From positions 55,980-119,979 of the forward strand of contig JBBDIM010000104.1 in assembly GCA_040880405.1 (NCBI GenBank): a DNA stretch of 64,000 bases. The letters run 5' to 3'. Shown here piece after piece: positions 1-7,915 of the stretch. Below the pieces are notes generated by a model that was not told where the DNA came from, ran no database searches, and saw only the letters and a list, made by a program, of their open reading frames with translations. Each line of letters starts with the position of its first letter. Positions within the stretch are counted from its first letter, which is position 1. The stretch comes from JBBDIM01 sp040880405. Lineage in GTDB: Bacteria; Planctomycetota; Planctomycetia; Pirellulales; Pirellulaceae. The position numbers were made by a program, and so were the translations under genes.

Positions 1-1
1 C

Positions 2-706
2 ATCACGCAGCAACCGGCGTGGATCCACTCCGATGTGCGGGCCGAGTCGATCGCCTATGGCGGCCTGGACGAGGCGATCGATATCCGTGATCGTCGCTTA
101 ACCGAACGCGTTGCCACCGCCTTCGCGGCCCATCCTTGGATTCGCCAGGTTCACCGCGTTGCCAAGCAGTACCCGGCCAAGGTGGTGGTGCAGGTTGAAT
201 ACCGCGAACCGGTGGCGATGGTTGAGGTCATCTACGACGGCGCACGCAGTTTGCAGCCAGTCGATGCCGAGGGAATCGTTCTGCCAACGGAAGACTTCGC
301 CGCGTCGCAGGTACTTAAGTATCCGCGCGTCAACGTAGGCTTGCAAATGACCTCATCGGACGCCGGTCAAAAATGGGGTGACGCCCGGGTCACCGAGGCG
401 GCGGAGATCGCTAGCTTGCTCGGAGCGCACTGGGAAGAATTGAAGTTGGCTCGAATTGCTTTGAGTGATCCAAGCGACTCAGCGGAGCCCGCCTTTGTCC
501 TGGAAACGATCGCTGGTGATCGGATCATTTGGGGAAGCGCCCCGGGGAGGGAACTTCCGCAGGAAACCTTGGCCGCTCAGAAGGTGGCCGTGATCCTGGA
601 TCTCGCGACGGAAAGCGCGATCACCCAAAACCAGCCGGACAGCCAACTCGACCTGCGAACCGCCGGGCGCAACATCACCGCCGCCACGATGTCTACGCGA
701 CGCTAA
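2..706 (+). CDS. FtsQ/DivIB-like POTRA-domain protein, 3' part
   Basis: The reading frame is open from the left edge of the window, so the true start lies outside; the first in-window start codon is a GTG at 35. Residues counted from that GTG: about 20-70 read like a POTRA domain followed by the start of an FtsQ beta domain, with the phrase HPWIRQVHRV, a basic stretch, then a beta strand ending in YREPVAMVEV and a following VDAEGIVLP turn. This pattern is typical of FtsQ/DivIB, a bitopic divisome protein. The N-terminal membrane anchor, if any, is upstream of the window. The C-terminal ~100 residues are not recognisable. It converges on csrA with only 22 nt between stops. Assignment to the FtsQ family rests on motif reading only; another POTRA protein is possible. 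Confidence 0.6.
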   Translation: MTQQPAWIHSDVRAESIAYGGLDEAIDIRDRRLTERVATAFAAHPWIRQVHRVAKQYPAKVVVQVEYREPVAMVEVIYDGARSLQPVDAEGIVLPTEDFAASQVLKYPRVNVGLQMTSSDAGQKWGDARVTEAAEIASLLGAHWEELKLARIALSDPSDSAEPAFVLETIAGDRIIWGSAPGRELPQETLAAQKVAVILDLATESAITQNQPDSQLDLRTAGRNITAATMSTRR

Positions 707-728
707 ACCACGAAACCACAGATCCAGG

Positions 729-932
729 CTAGGCCGCCGGGGCGGACTCTTGCGGTGGTTGCGACTCGGACTGATTTCGCTCGCCAGATAGTAATTCGCC
801 CCGCATAATGCGGACTTCTCGCGGGGCCTCGACCCCGACACTGATCGACTGTCCGTTCACTTTAAGAACGGTCAGCGTGACTCCATCGCCAATTTGGATC
901 TGCTCTCCGACTTTTCGACTCAAAACCAACAT
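729..932 (-). CDS. csrA: Carbon storage regulator CsrA
   Basis: Translational regulator that binds GGA motifs in mRNA leaders. The 67-residue product starts MLVLSRKVGEQIQIGD, the hallmark of CsrA/RsmA, and continues through the VTVLKVNG-like core and the VGVEAPREVRIMRGEL helix region with the conserved Arg of the RNA-binding face. After residue ~50 it carries a short Ser/Gln/Pro-rich tail ending QPPQESAPAA. I chose the ATG at 930-932 because the family starts there; an in-frame start 11 codons upstream would add a tail not seen in CsrA. A GGAGG sequence (CCTCC on the plus strand, 943-947) sits 10 nt upstream. It appears to be a single-gene unit. FliW, the usual CsrA antagonist, is not in the window. 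Confidence 0.95.
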   Translation of the reverse strand: MLVLSRKVGEQIQIGDGVTLTVLKVNGQSISVGVEAPREVRIMRGELLSGERNQSESQPPQESAPAA

Positions 933-995
933 TGCATCCTTGCCTCCACGGGAAAATCGGGCCAATCACGACAGTGGACGACCCTTGCCTTCTGT

Positions 996-1023
996 AATAT
1001 AGCGAGTGATGAACCTATGTACA
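996..1023 (-). promoter_or_regulatory. Possible sigma70-type promoter of csrA
   Basis: On the minus strand TGTACA (1018-1023) and TATATT (996-1001) are separated by 16 nt, a fair match to -35 and -10 hexamers. Transcription would start near 990 and give a leader of about 58 nt ahead of csrA. This is a pattern match only. Confidence 0.35.
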
Positions 1024-1129
1024 CACCCGGCCTGGAAATTTGCCCCAAAATTATCCGGATCGCCGTCGTGTGGAAATAAGGGCTTTAGGTGGGATTGGGG
1101 GTGGGGCAAGATTGAGCGCGGGAGGTGAT

Positions 1130-3385
1130 CTATCGCGATCGGGCGGACCAGCGTCGCTCGACCTGATCGGCAAGCTGTGCGAGCTCCGCGGGAAGACGCT
1201 CTAAATCTGCCTGCGTCGTGGGGGAATCGAGGACCAGATCGTCCCTGTCCACATCGGCAAGAGTAGCCTGAGCTGGACCAGCCTCAAAATTTGCGACCAT
1301 TCCCTTGAGGCGGTGGGCATAGAATACCACCTGGTCTCGATCGTTATCGGCCGCGGCTCGCGTTAACTCTGCGAGCAGTTCGCTCCATTGGTCGAGGTAG
1401 ATCCGGGCCAGTTTCTCTTGCAGGGCAGGGGGATACTCGGCGATGGAGTCGGACGATTCGACCGCGGCGGTTGCTTGCTTCGTCGTAGATTGCCCCACTT
1501 GGGGTGACGCTTGGCGAAAGTTGGTCTCCAAGCCTCTGGATAGGGACGCCAAGGAGAGTGGCTTGGTGAGGAACCCATCGAATCCGGCCGCTTCACATGC
1601 TTCACGGTGTCCGGCGGTCGCATGGGCTGTCACCGCGATCAAAACCGGGCACCCCTGGGGTGCGGCCTCGTAGCGCTCTCGCCAACGGCGGGCCAGTTCC
1701 AACCCACGGGCGTCGGGCAATTCTAAATCCAGCAGGACACAGTCTGGGTGCCAATGGGTGAGTGTTTCCTCAGCTTCCGCCGCGGTGAATACGTTCCGCC
1801 CGCGGAGTCCCAGTTCCGCCAGCATGGCGTCCATCACGACCTGATTCGCGGCGGTATCCTCGACGACCAAGATGCGAAGATCCGCGGGAAACTCAGGCAA
1901 GTGCGTCGCATCGCTGGGTCGGGTATCCAGGAACGCGTGCTTCCCCGGTTCGGTCTTTGAAAGGGTCAGCCGCATGACGAATGTGGTCCCTTCTGGGCTG
2001 GTTTGTCCCAACTCCAAGCTTCCCCCCATGGCCTGGGTAATCGCCCGAGCGATGCTCAGCCCGAGTCCCACCCCTTCGGTCGACCGTTTTTGACTCGGGC
2101 GATCCGCCTGACGGAACGGATTGAAAATCGACTGGCAAGCTTCCAGCGGAATCCCTGGTCCGGTGTCGCGGATCAGTACACGAAAGGAAAGCGTCGAAAG
2201 ACTCCGGTCAAAGACTTCGCCGCGAACGGTAACGTTTCCCCGTTCTGTGAATTTCAAAGCATTTTGCACCAGGTTAACCAGCACCTGCCGAAAGCGATCC
2301 TCATCGACCATCACCCCCTGGTCCATTTCACCAGGGAGCTCAACCTTTAACCGCAAGCCTCTTCGTTCCGCTTCGCGCGAGAACAGCTCGCAGGCCCGGC
2401 GAATCAAGTGGGCCAGGTTGGCCGGCTGGGGATTGAGCGGAAGGGTTGGCTCGATTTCCAACTTGGACATATCAAGCAAATCGTTCAGCAGCCGCATCAG
2501 CGACCGGGCCGAGTCGTGAATCGTCTCGACCAAGGGTGCCCGGCCGGGTGGAAGTTTCGCTCGGCGGAGGACTTCGCTCAGCCCGAGGATCGCGTTCATC
2601 GGGGTTCGTAGCTCGTGGCTCATCTTGGCCAGGAAGTTAGTTTTCTCGCGGTTGGCATGTTCCGCCACCTCTTTGGCGCGGGCCAGGTCCTCGCTTGTCT
2701 CGGCGAGTTGCCGCATGATGTTCCGCAACCGGGTGACGGCTGGCCGGAAGACGAGCGTGCCCTCCAAGAGCAGCACGGCCAAGGTGATGAATAGCAGGGT
2801 GAGCTCGATCGTCTTGAGCCGGCTCACCCGCTGGTACGCCTCGCGGTCGTATTGGTCGACAATCTGGTCCATCCCGGCCAAAAAGGCGTCCTGGTGGAGG
2901 AGAAGCCGCTGGAAATCGTCTTCGGGGACATCCAGCGGGACTTCGGGATCGTGGGACAAGAAGGTCTTGGCCAGCTCGCAAATCGCCTGAAAATGAGGAT
3001 CAACCTGGGCGAATAATTCCTCCACTCGTGGGCTGTTTCGACCCGGCAGGCCGCTTGGCGCGTCCCCTTGTTGCAAGGCGAGATGGGCCCGTTGCCAGGC
3101 CGTGAGTGATTGCGAGAGGTCTGCCTGTTGTTCGATCCGCTGCTCGGCCGTATCGGCCTTTTGCAACAGGAGCGACTGCATGGTCAATCGCTGGCTGAGC
3201 ATCCGCTGCCGCCCGGCGAGGTTGACGACCCGGGAATCGCTCAATTGCCGGACCAAACTCCACTGCACCAGGATTTGCCCGGCGATGCTCAACAGGGCGA
3301 CGGCCGAGAGGGCCAACACGTACAGGAGAGTCAGCCGCTTGGTGGACGAGACGAATCGACGTGGGCTCTCAGGCGGTACCGCCAT
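1130..3385 (-). CDS. Hybrid sensor histidine kinase (PilJ-type sensor, HisKA, HATPase, REC, HPt)
   Basis: Membrane-bound hybrid kinase of 751 residues. Order seen: TM helix ~20-42; a PilJ/NarX-type periplasmic sensor with the phrase VVNLAGRQRMLSQR at ~53-66; second TM ~194-214; HisKA dimerisation helix with phospho-acceptor His257 in MSHELRTP; HATPase with N box (VQNALKF, ~373-379), DTGPGIP and GVGLGLS boxes; receiver domain ~504-620 with phospho-acceptor Asp553 (LLDLELPD) and Lys608 in TKPL; C-terminal HPt domain with His691 (YAHRLKG). All phosphorelay residues are intact. It lies 33 nt downstream of the AAA+ response regulator on the same strand, so the two are probably co-transcribed and partners, with the HPt passing phosphate to that regulator. 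The ligand is unknown; PilJ-type sensors include nitrate/nitrite sensors. Confidence 0.9.
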   Translation of the reverse strand: MAVPPESPRRFVSSTKRLTLLYVLALSAVALLSIAGQILVQWSLVRQLSDSRVVNLAGRQRMLSQRLTMQSLLLQKADTAEQRIEQQADLSQSLTAWQRAHLALQQGDAPSGLPGRNSPRVEELFAQVDPHFQAICELAKTFLSHDPEVPLDVPEDDFQRLLLHQDAFLAGMDQIVDQYDREAYQRVSRLKTIELTLLFITLAVLLLEGTLVFRPAVTRLRNIMRQLAETSEDLARAKEVAEHANREKTNFLAKMSHELRTPMNAILGLSEVLRRAKLPPGRAPLVETIHDSARSLMRLLNDLLDMSKLEIEPTLPLNPQPANLAHLIRRACELFSREAERRGLRLKVELPGEMDQGVMVDEDRFRQVLVNLVQNALKFTERGNVTVRGEVFDRSLSTLSFRVLIRDTGPGIPLEACQSIFNPFRQADRPSQKRSTEGVGLGLSIARAITQAMGGSLELGQTSPEGTTFVMRLTLSKTEPGKHAFLDTRPSDATHLPEFPADLRILVVEDTAANQVVMDAMLAELGLRGRNVFTAAEAEETLTHWHPDCVLLDLELPDARGLELARRWRERYEAAPQGCPVLIAVTAHATAGHREACEAAGFDGFLTKPLSLASLSRGLETNFRQASPQVGQSTTKQATAAVESSDSIAEYPPALQEKLARIYLDQWSELLAELTRAAADNDRDQVVFYAHRLKGMVANFEAGPAQATLADVDRDDLVLDSPTTQADLERLPAELAQLADQVERRWSARSR

Positions 3386-3418
3386 CGGTTCACAGGGGTG
3401 GTTAGTTACAACGGCGGA

Positions 3419-4897
3419 TCAGACCGGGGCCAAAAACTCGTCGATGACCAGTCCCAGGTAGTTGATCTTCTTCCGCAGGCTGGTTCGAGTAATCCCTAAC
3501 ATACGCGCCGCCTTGGCCTGATTGCCACCCGTCTTTTGTAGTAGCAGCGACAGGACATGCCGTTCCATCTCGATTACCGACTCGGTGTAAATATCGTTCG
3601 AGCTAGCCGCGTAACGTTGCCTCAGGAATTCCTCCCAATACTCTCGCCGCATCTGCTCTTCTGATTTGGATTGCACGCGTTCCCTGGAGGCGTCGCGGAG
3701 GGCCGCTCTGAGGAAATCTCCGGCGATGACCGTTCCATGCGATTCAATCAAGGCCCGCCGCAACACGCTACAAAGTTCCGCCACATTGCCGGGCCAGAGA
3801 TACTCCGACAGCAACCGCAAAGCCTCGGGCGAGGTCCGCACAACGCCCGATTGGGCGATTCGCTCGATATGGCAGAACTGGCTCACAAAGTGGTCGACCA
3901 GTTTCGGTAAATCCGCTTCACGCTCGCGCAGCGGCGGCAACTTGATGGTGAACGAACTGAGCAGATAGTAAAGATCCTGCCGGATCACGCCATCAGAGGA
4001 CAGCGTCTCCGTGTTTTGGCTGGAGGTGAATAGCAGGGTGACATCACTCGGGATTTGCTCGATTCCGCCGGTTCGCTCGAACCGTTTCTCATGGATCAGC
4101 CGGACCAGTTTGCTTTGCAGCGGCAGCGGGATGGCGGAGATTTCTTCCAGGAGGATCGTGCCACCCTGGCACTGCTCAATCTTACCAATTCGTTTTTCTC
4201 CCGCACCCGGGAAAGCATGCGACTCATGCCCGAACAGTTCGCTTTCCAGCCAATGACCGGAAAAGTCACTACAACAGACCTTCAAGAACGGGCGTTCTCT
4301 GCGGCGTCCATGTTGGTAGATCGCTCGGGCGACCAGCTTTTTGCCGGTGCCGACTTCCCCTTCGAGCAGGACCGGCACGTCATGGGCGGCGGCCCGGCCG
4401 ATCGCCTTGTAGACATCCTGCATCCGGGGGCAATCCCCTACGAGGGAATCGACGGTGGGATCTCCCTCGCCGTTTTGGGAAGGAAGCTGGACTGGCATCA
4501 GCATTAGCTGGCGACTTTCCAGGGCCTGTTTGGTTTTCTCTGAAATCTTATTGAGCTTGAGCGGTTTGGTCAGAAAGTCGAAGGCACCTCGCTTCATCGC
4601 CTCGATCGCCAACTCGCTGGAATTCCGCGCGGTCACAAAGATGACCGGCAACCGACAATCGAATTTCCGGACTTCGGCCAAAATCCGCAGGCCATCGCTA
4701 TCGGGCAGCAGGTGGTCGAGAAACAAAATATCGGGGCGATACTGGGAAAGTTGATACAGACCCTTCGCCCCGGTGGTGGCACCCTGGATGGAAATATCGG
4801 TCCCGCGGAGCGCTTCTTCCACGATCATCGCGATACTGGGATCGTCGTCGATCACCAAGACACGCTTTCCACGCCGGGTCGCTCTGTCGCCTATCAA
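3419..4897 (-). CDS. NtrC-like response regulator (REC, AAA+, Fis-type HTH) with degenerate GAFTGA loop
   Basis: 492 residues from the proposed TTG start at 4897, which is preceded by an AGGGG ribosome-binding sequence at good spacing; the frame stays open to a TTG at 5068 that lacks one, so up to 57 extra residues are possible. Receiver domain ~12-125 (acidic DDD after VLVI, phospho-acceptor Asp61 in LFLDHL, Lys111 in TKPL); AAA+ domain ~150-380 with Walker A GEVGTGKK (180-187); C-terminal Fis-type helix-turn-helix (GGNQAKAARMLGITRTSL). The sigma54-contact loop, normally GAFTGA, reads HAFPGA (227-232) and Walker B reads LLEEI rather than LDEI. It probably receives phosphate from the downstream hybrid kinase. 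Whether it still activates sigma54 promoters is doubtful. Confidence 0.88.
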   Translation of the reverse strand: MIGDRATRRGKRVLVIDDDPSIAMIVEEALRGTDISIQGATTGAKGLYQLSQYRPDILFLDHLLPDSDGLRILAEVRKFDCRLPVIFVTARNSSELAIEAMKRGAFDFLTKPLKLNKISEKTKQALESRQLMLMPVQLPSQNGEGDPTVDSLVGDCPRMQDVYKAIGRAAAHDVPVLLEGEVGTGKKLVARAIYQHGRRRERPFLKVCCSDFSGHWLESELFGHESHAFPGAGEKRIGKIEQCQGGTILLEEISAIPLPLQSKLVRLIHEKRFERTGGIEQIPSDVTLLFTSSQNTETLSSDGVIRQDLYYLLSSFTIKLPPLREREADLPKLVDHFVSQFCHIERIAQSGVVRTSPEALRLLSEYLWPGNVAELCSVLRRALIESHGTVIAGDFLRAALRDASRERVQSKSEEQMRREYWEEFLRQRYAASSNDIYTESVIEMERHVLSLLLQKTGGNQAKAARMLGITRTSLRKKINYLGLVIDEFLAPV

Positions 4898-5255
4898 AAT
4901 TGCCCCTGACCAATCGAAGCAAGGAGTGGAAACGAGTTTCAATGCTTGCGGAGATGGGAGAGCAAACCGCGTACCAGAGAGCAGGGCTGCCTGATAAACT
5001 CGCCCCGCGAGCTGGAAATTCACCGGTTTTAGGAGATGTTGTCGCAGGATGGTGAAGAGAGTGTGCAATGGAGGTGCGCAATTTATAGGCAGCCTCCCCC
5101 CTTAACGGATGCTCACCGAGGGGGCTCGATTGACATTCGCTTGCCTTGTCAAAGCGACTAGGGTCTTTTACATTCGGAGATTCCCGTCATTTGCGAGCCA
5201 TTGAGACTTGTGGGCGGGAATCTCGCTCCCCGCTCCCTCGCAAAATTAGGCATTG
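4898..5255. other. Divergent intergenic region
   Basis: Upstream region shared by the minus-strand response regulator and the plus-strand alpha/beta hydrolase. It may include the N-terminal extension of the regulator. It contains an inverted repeat TTGACA (5130-5135) ... TGTCAA (5147-5152), an 11-nt spaced dyad that could be an operator, and a C-run/G-run pair (about 5092-5125) able to form a hairpin. No clear -10 element follows the TTGACA. Confidence 0.4.
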
Positions 5256-6161
5256 ATGGCCGTAACCGCTGATTGGCGATCCCTCTACCCGTTTCAGTCG
5301 CACCACCGTGCGGTGGGAGAGCACCGGTACCACTATCTCGACGAGGGGGCCGGTTCTCCCTTGCTGATGGTGCATGGAAACCCGACGTGGTCCTTCTACT
5401 GGCGCAACTTGGTTACTGCCTTTCGTGACCGGCATCGGGTCGTCGTGCCCGATCATTTGGGATGTGGTCTGAGCGATAAGCCGCTGGACTACCCGTACCG
5501 CCTGGAAAATCATATCGACAATTTGGTTGAATTGATTGATCAGCTCGACCTGCAAAACACGACGCTGCTGGTGCATGACTGGGGTGGGGCCATTGGCTTG
5601 GGGGCGGCCCTGCGGCGGCCGGAGCGGTTTTCGAGAATCGTGCTGTTCAATACCGGGGCCTTTCCGCCGGACTACATCCCCTTGCGTATCCTCGCCTGCC
5701 GTATCCCAGGGCTAGGGCCGCTTGCTGTCCGTGGGGGGAACCTTTTTGCTCGGGGTGCGTTGACCATGGCGACCGAGAAACGGGAGCGGTTCAACAAGGA
5801 AGTTTGCGCGGGAATGATCGCCCCTTACGGATCGTGGCGAGACCGGATCGCCGTGCAGCGGTTTGTCGAGGATATCCCGCTCACCAAACGTCACCCCACC
5901 TACGATTGCCTGAAGTGGATTGAGCAAGAACTGCCCAGCCTAGGGCATCTGCCGATTAAACTGATCTGGGGAGGCAAGGATTGGTGTTTCCGAAAAAGCT
6001 GCTTGGCTCGGTTCCAGCGGATCTGGCCTGAGGCGGAGTCGGTGGTTTATGAGGACGCCGGGCATTATGTCGTGGAAGACGCGATCGAGCGGATCATCCC
6101 AGAGTTGGAGTCGTTTCTCGCAACCCCGGTCGCCTCGACCGAAGTGAGTGGAGATGGCTGA
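5256..6161 (+). CDS. Alpha/beta hydrolase, haloalkane dehalogenase/OleB-like
   Basis: 301-residue alpha/beta hydrolase. Visible: oxyanion-hole motif HGNPTWSFYWR (40-50); nucleophile elbow VHDWGG with an Asp at position 108 instead of Ser; WGGKD with Asp242; catalytic His270 in DAGHYVVED. An Asp nucleophile with HGNPT is characteristic of haloalkane dehalogenases and of OleB, the beta-lactone decarboxylase of the Ole long-chain hydrocarbon pathway; the LENHIDNLVELIDQLDL region also resembles OleB. No oleA, oleC or oleD is present nearby, so the substrate cannot be settled. The ATG at 5256 was used; a TTG directly before it is in frame. The gene overlaps the next one by 8 nt, suggesting translational coupling. 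Confidence 0.85.
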   Translation: MAVTADWRSLYPFQSHHRAVGEHRYHYLDEGAGSPLLMVHGNPTWSFYWRNLVTAFRDRHRVVVPDHLGCGLSDKPLDYPYRLENHIDNLVELIDQLDLQNTTLLVHDWGGAIGLGAALRRPERFSRIVLFNTGAFPPDYIPLRILACRIPGLGPLAVRGGNLFARGALTMATEKRERFNKEVCAGMIAPYGSWRDRIAVQRFVEDIPLTKRHPTYDCLKWIEQELPSLGHLPIKLIWGGKDWCFRKSCLARFQRIWPEAESVVYEDAGHYVVEDAIERIIPELESFLATPVASTEVSGDG

Positions 6162-7020
6162 GCCATCGGTTTCACTTTCGCTCTCGGTGGGGCAGTTCGC
6201 CACCTTGGCCTGCCAATTGGAAGTGGCGGCCCCCAAGCCGGGCAACGTCCACCGGGGGGCCGATTTCGAGGACGTGACACTCCAAGATTTTATGGCCAGC
6301 GGCGTGGCGATCGGCCCGGTGATGGACCTCGCGGCATCCCGTTCACTAGGCGTAACTGTCCGCGATGCCGTTCTGGCGACGCGGCAGGTCGCCGCGAGTA
6401 ACACCAATCTGGGGATGATCTTGCTGCTCGCTCCCTTGGCGATGGTCCAGGATGCCACGAATCTGCGAGTGGGTGTTCAGGCGATTCTGGACCAAACTAC
6501 CCCGGAGGATTCCGCCCTGGTCTACGAAGCTCTCCGCTTGGCCAACCCCGGTGGCATGGGAACCCAGGCCGAAATGGACATTCAGGCGGAACCACCAGAA
6601 GACTTGATGGTGGCCATGCGGCATGCCGAGTCGTACGATCTGATTGCCCGGCAGTATTCTCGGGGAATGGAGGACCTTTTCGAGCAGGTTCTGCCCAGTT
6701 TAAACGACTCCCGCTGGGAAAACTTGCCTTGGCCGCGGCGGATTGTACGCGCGCACCTTGTGACGATGAGTCGGTTTCCCGACTCGTTGATCGCGCGGAA
6801 GTGCGGCGCGGAAATCGCTGAGAAGAGTGCCCTGCTGGCGGCCCAAGTATTGGAAGCGGGCGATCCCAACAGCGAGGCATACCAGTGGCAACTGGCGCAG
6901 CTCGATTTCTGGCTCCGCTCGGACGGTCACCGCCGCAACCCCGGTACCACGGCCGATCTGATTACCGCGGCCCTGTTCGCCGGGCTACGGATGGGGATGA
7001 TCCGCCCGCCGTTTGGATAG
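6154..7020 (+). CDS. CitG/MdcB-family triphosphoribosyl-dephospho-CoA synthase-like protein
   Basis: 288 residues. The N-terminal motif EVAAPKPGNVHRGADF (~22-37) and the later NLGMILLLAPLA and NPGGMGTQAE stretches are signatures of the CitG family, which transfers a phosphoribosyl group from ATP to dephospho-CoA. Neither citrate lyase nor malonate decarboxylase genes are nearby, so the classic prosthetic-group role is unlikely; CitG-like proteins also occur in bacteria with tetrahydromethanopterin C1 metabolism, including planctomycetes. It overlaps the hydrolase gene by 8 nt and precedes the PTPS-like gene by about 100 nt. An alternative GTG start lies two codons upstream at 6148. Confidence 0.85.
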   Translation: MAEPSVSLSLSVGQFATLACQLEVAAPKPGNVHRGADFEDVTLQDFMASGVAIGPVMDLAASRSLGVTVRDAVLATRQVAASNTNLGMILLLAPLAMVQDATNLRVGVQAILDQTTPEDSALVYEALRLANPGGMGTQAEMDIQAEPPEDLMVAMRHAESYDLIARQYSRGMEDLFEQVLPSLNDSRWENLPWPRRIVRAHLVTMSRFPDSLIARKCGAEIAEKSALLAAQVLEAGDPNSEAYQWQLAQLDFWLRSDGHRRNPGTTADLITAALFAGLRMGMIRPPFG

Positions 7021-7117
7021 CGGTATCGTCGAGATCTCGCCAGCGACCGCTTGGTCTGGGGTGGCAACTTTGATTCAATGAGGCAGTCGCAACGTTCCCG
7101 CTACGCAGAGATTCCCC

Positions 7118-7606
7118 ATGCAAACCAGCTACCACGTCAAAATCACCAAGGACAATCTCGTCTTCAGCGCGGGGCACTTCATCACGTTCGCGGAAGGAGT
7201 TTGCGAGCGGATTCATGGCCACAACTATCGGGTTGAGGCGGAGATTTATGGTCCATTGGATGAGAACCACTACGTGGTCGATTTCATTGCGGCCCGCGAT
7301 ACCTTGCAGGAAATCGTGGGTGAGCTCGATCATCGGATGCTCCTTCCGACCTCTCATCCCGCCATTGAACTGGAAGAGGACGAGCGCGAGGTAACGGCCT
7401 TGTTCGAAGACCGTCGCTGGGTTTTTCCTCGTGCGGAATGTGTCCTGTTAGATGTCCCTAATACCACGACCGAATTACTGGCCAAGTACATCGGCGAGCA
7501 GTTCTTCAAACGGATTCAGAGCCGCGTTCCGTTCACTCCCCAACGGATGGTAATTGGCGTGGATGAGAATCATGGACAATGGGGCTACTGTACTTGGCAG
7601 GGGTGA
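7118..7606 (+). CDS. 6-pyruvoyl-tetrahydropterin synthase/QueD-family protein
   Basis: 162-residue member of the PTPS family, zinc enzymes acting on dihydroneopterin triphosphate. Seen: the first zinc His in FSAGHFITF, the paired His ligands in RIHGHNYRVEAE (HGHNY is the family signature), VVDFIAARD, the acidic/His pair ELDHRMLLP and the C-terminal VDENHGQWG, placing the base-binding Glu. An insert at ~80-115 (EEDEREVTALFEDRRW) is longer than in typical QueD. Other queuosine genes are absent, so the product could feed folate-like, biopterin or methanopterin pathways rather than queuosine. Start ATG at 7118; the ribosome-binding site is weak. Confidence 0.88.
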   Translation: MQTSYHVKITKDNLVFSAGHFITFAEGVCERIHGHNYRVEAEIYGPLDENHYVVDFIAARDTLQEIVGELDHRMLLPTSHPAIELEEDEREVTALFEDRRWVFPRAECVLLDVPNTTTELLAKYIGEQFFKRIQSRVPFTPQRMVIGVDENHGQWGYCTWQG

Positions 7607-7915
7607 GCTCCGAACTGCCGACTCGTCTAAGGAGCAGAGGAAGAATAACTTTCCGCTTTCACCGCCACTTCTTCGCCTCCTCAATCCCCGGTCAATACGC
7701 TAGGAAATCAGCCGGATTGCTTTCTATCCCATCCAAGTCTCCCTTGGCGGCTTAGCGAGAGATTTTTTTTAGCCGCGGATTAACGCGGATGTACGCGGAT
7801 CGCAAGCGGGTAGAACGAAGCCCCGCGGGCAACCCTATCCGCGCTTATCCGCGAGAATCCGTGGCTAAGTTTCTTTACGTTACCACCGAGTCGGGAAGTT
7901 GTTATTCGCCCGATC
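7607..7915. other. Convergent intergenic region with inverted repeat
   Basis: Separates the plus-strand PTPS-like gene from the minus-strand nucleotidyltransferase gene. Apart from the large inverted repeat annotated separately, no coding sequence is supported; the open frame at 7789-8103 runs through the repeat and antisense to the real gene. Confidence 0.6.
7769..7868. repeat. Large imperfect inverted repeat with GCGGAT sub-repeats
   Basis: Left arm 7769-7800 and right arm 7837-7868 (32 nt each) pair at 26 of 32 positions around a 36-nt loop. Each arm contains three spaced copies of a GCGGAT or CGGAT unit. A T-rich run precedes the left arm (7763-7770). Lying between convergent genes, it could act as a transcription barrier or be a copy of a dispersed intergenic repeat family; the window holds only one copy. 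Confidence 0.75.
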
